Positions 55,219 to 61,014 of a stretch of DNA of 61,014 nucleotides are shown in pieces (position 1 is the stretch's first letter; each line of letters starts with the position of its first letter). Position numbers and translations under genes: made by a program. The stretch covers positions 1-61,014 of the forward strand of contig JAAWCE010000013.1 in NCBI GenBank assembly GCA_022793065.1. Reading direction: 5' to 3'. Source of the DNA: Lachnospiraceae bacterium (GTDB lineage Bacteria; Bacillota; Clostridia; Lachnospirales; Lachnospiraceae). A model generated the notes under the pieces. The model saw only the letters and a list, made by a program, of their open reading frames with translations, was not told the origin of the DNA and made no database searches.

Positions 55219-56229
55219 ATGGCTTTATTTGAATCATATGAAAGACGTATTGATAAAATTACGGCTGTACTGAACAGCTATGGTATCTCCTCTATCAAAG
55301 AAGCAGAGAAGATTACCAAGGATGCAGGCCTTGATGTATATGATCAGGTTAAGAAGATACAGCCTATTTGCTTTGAAAATGCTTGTTGGGCGTATACAGT
55401 AGGTGCTGCCATTGCGATTAAGAAGAACTGCCGTAAGGCTTCCGAGGCGGCAGCAGCAATCGGCGAGGGGCTGCAGGCATTTTGTATTCCCGGTTCTGTT
55501 GCAGATACCCGTAAAGTGGGACTGGGACATGGTAATTTAGGAAAAATGCTTTTGGAAGAAGAGACGGATTGTTTCTGTTTCCTGGCAGGACATGAATCCT
55601 TTGCAGCGGCAGAGGGGGCTATTGGCATCGCAGAGAAGGCTAACAAAGTTCGTCAGAAACCTTTGCGTGTTATTTTAAATGGTCTCGGCAAAGATGCGGC
55701 AAAGATTATTTCTCGTATCAATGGTTTTACCTTTGTAGAGACGGAGTATGATCCTTATACGAATGAAGTAAAGGAAATTGAGAGAATTGCTTATTCTGAG
55801 GGACTTCGTTCTAAGGTAAATTGTTATGGCTCCAACAGTGTGCCCGAAGGTGTGGCAATTATGTGGAAGGAGAATGTGGATGTGTCCATTACCGGTAATT
55901 CCACAAATCCTACCAGATTCCAGCATCCTGTGGCAGGTACATATAAGAAAGAGAGAACCGAGGCTGGAAAGAAGTATTTCTCTGTTGCTTCAGGCGGCGG
56001 TACAGGACGTACACTGCATCCCGATAATATGGCAGCGGGTCCGGCATCTTATGGGTTTACGGATACTTTGGGCCGTATGCATTCTGATGCACAGTTTGCA
56101 GGTTCTTCATCTGTGCCGGCCCATGTGGAGATGATGGGATTGATCGGCATGGGCAATAACCCCATGGTTGGCGCTACCGTGGCTGTGGCTGTTTTGATTG
56201 AGGAAGCGGCGAAGGAAGGGAAGTTCTAA
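55219..56229 (+). CDS. GGGtGRT family protein
   Basis: A 336-residue soluble protein of the family named for its GGGtGRT signature, seen here as SGGGTGRTLHPDNMAAG (~257-273). Function unknown. It has few Cys (CFENACW near 50, CIPGS near 89, CFCFL, and NCYGSNS), and its centre has INGFTFVETEYDPY and VSITGNSTNPTRFQHPV. The protein ends IEEAAKEGKF. ATG 55219 is chosen for AAGGAGG nine bases upstream; the longer frame starting 36 bp earlier is not supported. It is the second gene of a pair with the NifU-like gene and is followed by a strong terminator. Confidence 0.82.
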   Translation: MALFESYERRIDKITAVLNSYGISSIKEAEKITKDAGLDVYDQVKKIQPICFENACWAYTVGAAIAIKKNCRKASEAAAAIGEGLQAFCIPGSVADTRKVGLGHGNLGKMLLEEETDCFCFLAGHESFAAAEGAIGIAEKANKVRQKPLRVILNGLGKDAAKIISRINGFTFVETEYDPYTNEVKEIERIAYSEGLRSKVNCYGSNSVPEGVAIMWKENVDVSITGNSTNPTRFQHPVAGTYKKERTEAGKKYFSVASGGGTGRTLHPDNMAAGPASYGFTDTLGRMHSDAQFAGSSSVPAHVEMMGLIGMGNNPMVGATVAVAVLIEEAAKEGKF

Positions 56230-56258
56230 GGAATAAATACAGTAAAATCAATAATTTT

Positions 56259-56295
56259 AAGCCTCCTTTGGGGAAATTCAAGGGAGGCTTTTCTA
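56259..56295 (+). terminator. Terminator after the GGGtGRT gene
   Basis: AAGCCTCC pairs with GGGAGGCTT, followed by TTCT. It marks the end of core DNA before the integrase region. Confidence 0.8.
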
Positions 56296-56339
56296 TGTAT
56301 TTTTTTGAACGTAAAATTGAAAAAGTGGGTTGAATATAA

Positions 56340-56401
56340 TTTTGCGCCGCCATTGCGCCGCAATAAAAACTAGAGGATGGAGACGGAAAATTGGTGGCGC
56401 A
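56340..56401. other. Candidate attachment-site region of the integrative element
   Basis: Two direct copies of TTGCGCCGC (56342-56350 and 56353-56361) and an inverted copy GGTGGCGCA (56393-56401) lie between the GGGtGRT terminator and the integrase gene's 3' end. Such clusters are typical of integrase-binding arms. The element's other end is beyond the window, so the core site cannot be confirmed. Confidence 0.4.
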
Positions 56402-56416
56402 GTATCATCTATAAAA

Positions 56417-56446
56417 GTCCCTCAACTTCGCAGAAAGTTGAGGGAC
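56417..56446 (-). terminator. Terminator of the integrase gene
   Basis: GTCCCTCAACTT pairs perfectly with AAGTTGAGGGAC. On the minus strand it is followed by TTTTAT. It lies immediately after the integrase stop codon. Confidence 0.85.
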
Positions 56447-56450
56447 CATG

Positions 56451-57761
56451 TCAAAACATTGCATTGAGAATATTGTTTCCTTGCTGTTTTATGGCATCTG
56501 TTAAGTGATTGGTATATACTTCAGTAGTGACCTTTTCTTTTTTATGACCCAGTCTCTTTTGTATATATTGTAAGGGTGCGCCTTGTTCGCTTAACATAGT
56601 AGCATGTGTGTGGCGGAGGCTGTGATAATCAAATTCAGAAAAAGTTAAATTATGGTGTATTATTGATGATGTATGCTGCATTGTCCGGGCAGTGATATAG
56701 GAGCCGTCTTCCCTGGAATTTATCAGGTGAATCTCAATAGGACCTGTACTGCTGATTTTATTCTGTGGCGGCTGCGTTTTTGGCTCTTTTCCTGAAAACT
56801 GTAAAGGGTGTTCAACATAGTAGCGTACAAAGTGTTCATCATAGTATGGTTCCGCCTTTTCACGTTTGGCTTTTTCTCTTTGCAAAAGGGCCAATATTTC
56901 ATCATCTAAATTTATAATCCGATAGGATTGATATTTTGGCTCTGAAAAATACCAGAAGCCATTCCCAGCTGCATTGCTGTCATTATTCTCAAGTTTGTCA
57001 TTTTTGGTACGGCTGTTGTCACTTTTCCATTGCACTTGGCGATTTATTTTCAGCAGCTTATTTTCAAAGTCTACGTCTTCCCAAACCAAACCGAATGTTT
57101 CTCCTAGCCGTAGTCCGCAGTGGTATCCAAGCATAAGCGCAACATGGTTCGGAGTTCCCTCTGGAAATCTTTTAAATATTTCGCTAAATCTATCTTGTGT
57201 GATATATACATGAGGTTCGGTACGGGTTGGTTTCTTGGGTGGACGGCCGCCTTTTTTTAATGATTTTATTCGGACAGCCGGAGAGAATGGAAGAAACTGC
57301 ATATCCACCGCATAGTCAAAACTTTTTGTGATTATTCCCTTGCATACCGAAATTGTGTTTTGACTAAAGCCCTCATCATACATATGTTCCAAAAAATCAC
57401 GAATATCAAGTTTGTTTATATTTTTAAGCCGTTTATCGCCCAGATTGGGATTGATATATAATCTGATTTTCTTTTTGTAGTTTTCTACTGTTATTTCCTT
57501 GCATGTATGGGACACATCTTCTTCAAGCCATTGTGAAAGGAAATCCGCATAGCTTATGTCACTCACTTTTGTAATTGTCATCCCGGTATGTTCATAATCA
57601 TTTAATGCTTTTTGACCGGCTGTCCGGGCCTCTGTCTTTGTCGCAAAGCCGGATTGAGAGATTCTTTTTCTTTCTCCGTTTACGGATGCAGCTTCAAAGT
57701 AGTACTCAAATGATACCTTTCCGTTTCTATAGGTTCGTTTTCTGATATGTACTTCTGCCAT
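56451..57761 (-). CDS. Tyrosine recombinase (ICE/phage-type integrase)
   Basis: A 436-residue site-specific recombinase. An N-terminal arm-binding/AP2-like part (RKRTYRNGKVSFEYYFEAASVNGERKRISQSGF) and a SAM-like core-binding domain (~70-160) precede the catalytic domain. Its residues are Arg in HCGLRLGE, His-x-x-Arg in YHSLRHTHATML and the nucleophile Tyr in KVTTEVYTNHL. A long insert (~240-330) lies between the first Arg and the HxxR box. The small HTH gene ends 3 bp upstream of it, so the two form one transcript. The integrase is at the element's left end, as in many ICEs. Confidence 0.92.
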   Translation of the reverse strand: MAEVHIRKRTYRNGKVSFEYYFEAASVNGERKRISQSGFATKTEARTAGQKALNDYEHTGMTITKVSDISYADFLSQWLEEDVSHTCKEITVENYKKKIRLYINPNLGDKRLKNINKLDIRDFLEHMYDEGFSQNTISVCKGIITKSFDYAVDMQFLPFSPAVRIKSLKKGGRPPKKPTRTEPHVYITQDRFSEIFKRFPEGTPNHVALMLGYHCGLRLGETFGLVWEDVDFENKLLKINRQVQWKSDNSRTKNDKLENNDSNAAGNGFWYFSEPKYQSYRIINLDDEILALLQREKAKREKAEPYYDEHFVRYYVEHPLQFSGKEPKTQPPQNKISSTGPIEIHLINSREDGSYITARTMQHTSSIIHHNLTFSEFDYHSLRHTHATMLSEQGAPLQYIQKRLGHKKEKVTTEVYTNHLTDAIKQQGNNILNAMF

Positions 57762-57764
57762 AGA

Positions 57765-57986
57765 TTAATCCTCCCTTTTCACAAATTCTATAAACATATC
57801 ATATCCAAGTGCGTTAGCTATTTTGGTTAAATCATTTTCTCTGAAATTACCATGCTTTAAGCGTTGGCTGACATTTTGTGGAGTACTGTCAAGTTTTTTA
57901 GATAACTGGACTGCATTGGTATGTTCGATTTGCATGATAACCCTAATCAGATCACTTGTGGATATTTCTCTTGTATTCAAGTCCAT
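57765..57986 (-). CDS. Small HTH (Cro/C1-like) regulator
   Basis: A 73-residue helix-turn-helix protein. The HTH is at ~24-46 (AVQLSKKLDSTPQNVSQRLKHG), followed by NDLTKIANALGYDMFIEF, common in XRE-family proteins. AAGGAGG lies before ATG. It is the first gene of a transcript with the integrase and probably regulates that promoter; this is an inference from context. Confidence 0.8.
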   Translation of the reverse strand: MDLNTREISTSDLIRVIMQIEHTNAVQLSKKLDSTPQNVSQRLKHGNFRENDLTKIANALGYDMFIEFVKRED

Positions 57987-58033
57987 AGATTAACACCTCC
58001 TTTCCTATAGGTAGAACGTATGTTTCTTGAGAT

Positions 58034-58062
58034 ATTGTATCATATTTTGTAAGTGAAATCAA
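58034..58062 (-). promoter_or_regulatory. Promoter of the HTH-integrase unit
   Basis: On the minus strand, TTGATT (complement of 58057-58062) and TACAAT (complement of 58034-58039) with a 17-base spacer. Confidence 0.6.
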
Positions 58063-58262
58063 TATATTTAAAAAATAAATTAAGAGATTTAATATATAAA
58101 TATATATATCACTCAATAATCAAAATGCACATAAATTCATACTTGGGAAAGCGCTTACAGAGGAAAATGATTTCTAGTTATTTGAGAAATGTTGTTAGTG
58201 CAATTTGCCATTAAATGAGTTTTGGGCACGAGCCTCACCGTGGCTTTTTATGTCGGTGAATA

Positions 58263-58291
58263 TTGCACATATACAAAAAAGTGGTTATAAT
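58263..58291 (+). promoter_or_regulatory. Promoter of the PD-(D/E)XK gene
   Basis: TTGCAC at 58263-58268 and TATAAT at 58286-58291 with a 17-base spacer. Confidence 0.65.
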
Positions 58292-58329
58292 GTATTTGAA
58301 CACATATTTATATAAAGGTGGGTGATGAA

Positions 58330-59139
58330 GTGATAGGAGAGGCAGAGCAAGGGCAGAAACAGGAAGTATTAAAATTGATTTCGGAAATGCGCCTGTTTGA
58401 TGATAGCTTAATGACACTTGTGTTTGACAGGAATATTCCGGCAACAGAATTACTTTTGCGCATATTGCTGAAAAGGGAGGACTTACAGGTTTTGGAGGTT
58501 ACGGCCCAGAGGGAGTATAAAAGCCCTGTTCCCAAAGGTAGGAGTATTACGCTGGATATTCATGCGGTGGACGCAAAAAAGCGGGAATACGACATTGAAG
58601 TACAGAGGGCCGATGCGGGGGCGGATGTACACCGCGCAAGATTTCACAGCAGTATGCTTGATTCCAAGATGCTGAAAGCCAGACAGGAATTTAAAGAGAT
58701 AAAGGACTCCTATGTGATTTTCATTTCGGAGAATGATGTGATGGGCGCAGGACTTCCCCTGTATCACATTGAGAGGACGATCCGAGAGACGGGAGAGGTA
58801 TTCGGGGATGGTTCCCACATTTTGTATGTGAATGGCAGCTATAAGGATGATAAGGACCCTGTAGGGAGATTGATGCACGATTTTCGGTGTGTCAGTTCAG
58901 TAGATATGTTTTATCCCTTATTGGCAGAACAGGTGAAGCACTTTAAGGAGACGGAAGGAGGCAGAGAAATCATGAGTAAGAATGTTGAAGATTGGGCGAT
59001 GGGAAAAGTATTTGAAGATAGGAAAAAATTGGCACAGAAGATGATTGCCAGAGGAAAGCTTACATTAGCGGAAATAGCGGAAGATACAGAATTACCTCTG
59101 GAGGTTGTGGAAGAATTGGCGAATTTGCAGCCAGCATAG
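58330..59139 (+). CDS. PD-(D/E)XK nuclease family protein (Rpn/transposase-associated type)
   Basis: A 269-residue member of the PDDEXK_2 family, often labelled Rpn-like recombination nuclease or transposase. The fold's metal site appears as SITLDIHAVDAKKREYDIEVQR (~77-96): Asp, then Glu-x-Gln in EVQ. The family segments LDSKMLKARQEFKEIKDSYVIFI and a C-terminal helical region (EDWAMGKVFEDRKKLAQKMIARGKLTLAEIAE) follow. GTG 58330 fits AAGGTGG upstream; GTG 58318 is another choice. It lies alone between its promoter and a terminator. A defence or mobility role cannot be decided. Confidence 0.8.
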   Translation: MIGEAEQGQKQEVLKLISEMRLFDDSLMTLVFDRNIPATELLLRILLKREDLQVLEVTAQREYKSPVPKGRSITLDIHAVDAKKREYDIEVQRADAGADVHRARFHSSMLDSKMLKARQEFKEIKDSYVIFISENDVMGAGLPLYHIERTIRETGEVFGDGSHILYVNGSYKDDKDPVGRLMHDFRCVSSVDMFYPLLAEQVKHFKETEGGREIMSKNVEDWAMGKVFEDRKKLAQKMIARGKLTLAEIAEDTELPLEVVEELANLQPA

Positions 59140-59159
59140 GCAAGGGCAATAGAAAGCAT

Positions 59160-59210
59160 TAAAGCCCCGGTTTTCTTGTGAAAACGAGATTACCGGGGCT
59201 TTTTCTTTGC
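59160..59210 (+). terminator. Terminator after the PD-(D/E)XK gene
   Basis: AAAGCCCCGGT pairs with ACCGGGGCTTT, followed by TTCTTT. Confidence 0.9.
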
Positions 59211-59269
59211 CTGGATAGTGTAAGAAGTGCAATTTACCCATTGAACAAATTGAAAAGGAGGTTCATCAC

Positions 59270-60877
59270 ATGGGTAAAACAATGGGTTATCCGGCAATAT
59301 ACAAAAGCATCCCATATTTGTGCTGTTATGAAGAAGCGGGAATGATTGAGACAGAGCAGGGGGTGTATTCAAGGGGGTATCAGATTGTACAGCCGGAAAA
59401 GGCAGCCAGGCACAGTATTACGGCGAAACAGGTGAGGGCAACCATGGAAAACATTATACGGAAGTTGTCAGAGAGATTCACGTTTCAGTTTTTTCTATGT
59501 AGTACCCATATGGAGCAGGAGGAATTTTTAAGGAGCGTGGAGATAAACAGGTTTCCGCAGGGCGATTCCTATGAAAAGGTAAGGGAGAGTTACAATGCGG
59601 TGATTCGGGATAACTGTGAAATTGGGCATAACAATTTTTCCAGAGGTGTGTACCTCATTATTTCTACCATAGCGGACACGCCGGAGGATGCGCATGCGGT
59701 ATTTGAGTCTTCGGACACATGGATAAAGGAATTGTTTGCGTCACTATATGGGTATGTGGCACAGCCTATGAGTCTGGCAGACAGGTTGAGGCTACTGCAC
59801 CGTCTTTTCCATTCGGAGAGGGATGCGCCGGAGTTTGGTAAAAAGGTGGATTATGATGGCAAGGGGTTCTCTATTGCGTCAATGTTGCGCATGAAAATGA
59901 CTACAAAAGAGGTTATTGCGCCTGAGAGGTACGAATGCAGCAGGGACTATGTGAAAATCGGCGGAAGCTATGCAAGGCTCTTTTTTTTGAGCAGTATTCC
60001 GGCATCGGTCCCGGACAGCATATTAAATGACCTGGCAAATGTGTCTTCCCATGCCCTGGTGTCGGTCAGCTATGAGCCCCTGGATGCGCTTCTGGGCCTG
60101 GAAACTGCTGCAGCAAGGGTAAGGGCAAATACTTCCACAAGGGAGATTCCGATTCGGGATACTGTGGCAGACCGAAAAAGTCACCGTATACAGAGACAGG
60201 AGGAAACAAAACGGGATACGGAGGATGAATATTTTTATAAGGCTGCTATGGGTATATTTTTGCATGCGCGGGCTAGGCAGGAGCCGGTTATGCAGATAAC
60301 AGTGTTGATTGCCTTGTATGCGGAACAGAGGGAAGACCTTGAGCGTGATACTAAGCTGCTGAAGCTGTCAGCCGCAAAGTATCTTTGCCAGATTCGCTGT
60401 ATGGATTTACAGCAGGATAAGGCTTTTGAGTCTATGCTTCCCTTAAATAACATGTTGGTGAACGCAAAGCGTGTATATACGGTTGAGCAGTCCACCGCAT
60501 TTCAGCCATTGCAGATACAAAGAGTCTTTGAGCGGGTGCGTACATTTTATGGGCTCAATGCAATCAATGACAATCTCATTTTCCTAGACAGAAATAACTA
60601 TGTATCCGCTTTGATAGCAGGGGCGGGAGGAATGGGAAAAACCTTTGCCCTAAAACGTGAAGCGGCTAATACACTGATAAGCACTATGGATGATGTTGTT
60701 ATCCTGACAGGGAATCCGGCGGAGTACCGTTCATTTACGGATGTGCTGCAGGGAGTGGTTTATCCGGGTCTATTCGTTGATATTTTTAATAAAGATGAAA
60801 GCTACAACTTGGATGAGGATAAAAAGGTTTTTCAGAAGATATTTCAGGAGGCGTGGCTGTCTATGAAATTGGAATTG
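59270..60877 (+). pseudogene. VirB4-like conjugation ATPase, interrupted by IS3-family insertion
   Basis: The first ~535 residues of a VirB4/TraE-type ATPase of a conjugation system, of the Tn916/CTn-like group. The N-terminal VirB4 domain (~1-400) precedes Walker A, GAGGMGKTFALKREA (~445-460). The Walker B and the C-terminal ATPase part are absent because an insertion element starts near 60876. Beyond that the frame runs 30 codons of IS sequence to a stop at 60967. AAGGAGG lies before ATG. The product would lack most of the ATPase motor. The rest of the gene may lie beyond the IS, outside the window. Confidence 0.8.
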
Positions 60878-61014
60878 GACCTATGTCAATACTTTGGACA
60901 AAAAAAGTCGAAAGATTATGCTTCTTTTTTTAGTTCCTCATCCTCCTTTTGCTGTGGTGTCAAATAACCAATAGAGCTATGTATCCGCTTACGGTTATAC
61001 CAGCCTTCTATGTA
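60876..61014 (-). mobile_element. IS3-family insertion sequence, right part cut by window edge
   Basis: The boundary is near TGGACC at 60876, where the conjugation ATPase sequence stops matching its family. The minus strand carries the transposase C-terminus. Only one end is in the window, so target duplication and inverted repeats cannot be checked. The exact end is uncertain by a few bases. Confidence 0.65.
60916..61014 (-). CDS. IS3-family transposase (OrfB), C-terminal fragment
   Basis: The minus-strand frame reads YIEGWYNRKRIHSSIGYLTP then QQKEDEELKKEA and a stop at 60916-60918. WYNxxRxHSSIGYLTP is the hallmark end of the rve (DDE) integrase domain of IS3/IS150-group OrfB. The remainder lies beyond the window. 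It is a 32-residue fragment. Confidence 0.85.
   Translation of the reverse strand, partial: YIEGWYNRKRIHSSIGYLTPQQKEDEELKKEA

Larger units (their letters stand above)
57987..58329. other. Divergent control region between HTH and PD-(D/E)XK genes
   Basis: About 340 bp with no gene. It holds a promoter in each direction, a very AT-rich tract (58060-58115) and a sequence close to the CcpA catabolite site (GGAAAGCGCTTACA, 58146-58159; 12 of 14 match an ideal palindrome). A hairpin candidate lies at about 58225-58255 (GAGCCTCACCGTGGCTT). Confidence 0.55.

Noticed and set aside
58146..58159. CcpA catabolite-repression site as a firm call
   Set aside because: It matches 12 of 14 ideal positions but stands alone. 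It is mentioned only as a possibility in the intergenic entry.

Overview
The window reads as a chromosomal stretch of a Gram-positive Clostridia genome, most likely Lachnospiraceae. This is inferred from moderate GC, purine-rich Shine-Dalgarno sites before almost every gene, DUF1292, DUF5662 and GGGtGRT family proteins, and a Tn916/CTn-like conjugation ATPase. The species cannot be named from the sequence. Almost all of the window is ordinary housekeeping DNA. The last ~4.7 kb (from ~56.3 kb) is an integrative element: integrase, small HTH regulator, PD-(D/E)XK protein, and a VirB4-type ATPase cut by an IS3-family insertion that runs off the right edge.

Layout: 0.2-6.1 kb holds an orphan acyl carrier protein with an acyl-activating ligase, gltX overlapping a UvrD-like helicase, and a convergent DUF1292 gene. 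6.8-11.7 kb holds a chemoreceptor, an SH3/NlpC-P60 cell-wall hydrolase and a CapA-like protein. 11.9-15.1 kb holds a GH13-like protein that has lost its catalytic residues, a DUF5662 protein with a repeat tail cut by a stop codon, and a cysteine-rich protein. 15.1-22.3 kb holds an ABC-F ATPase, a YbaK-like deacylase, a lactonase-fold protein, aroC, tgt and yajC. 22.5-31.2 kb is amino-acid biosynthesis (leuB, ilvD, ilvB; serC, serA) with an L,D-transpeptidase in between. 31.3-41.9 kb holds a DUF1015 gene, glgB with a long charged tail, mscS, a YfhO-like membrane protein, and a sugar-isomerase pair. A tRNA-Thr(CGU) lies at 42.0 kb. 42.4-56.2 kb holds an ABC importer without a binding protein, argH, asd, an EAL protein, topB, a beta-helix acyltransferase-like protein, a second chemoreceptor coupled to an FMN-binding lipoprotein, and a NifU-like/GGGtGRT pair.

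The most interesting structure is not a protein. Five intergenic regions (upstream of the ACP, DUF1292, ABC-F, ilvD and asd genes) carry members of a modular family of long inverted repeats. All are oriented the same way relative to the gene they precede, and the most gene-proximal module ends at or just before the Shine-Dalgarno site. Two module types occur, and they are joined in mosaic fashion. In the second type, the outer and inner stems of three copies differ by compensatory base changes, which suggests a conserved folded RNA or a selected DNA cruciform. Other points to follow are the catalytically dead GH13 protein, a helicase whose Walker A lysine is threonine, the tandem-repeat protein with a nonsense change inside a repeat, the charged tail on GlgB, the chemoreceptor-flavoprotein coupling, and the NifU-like/GGGtGRT pair.
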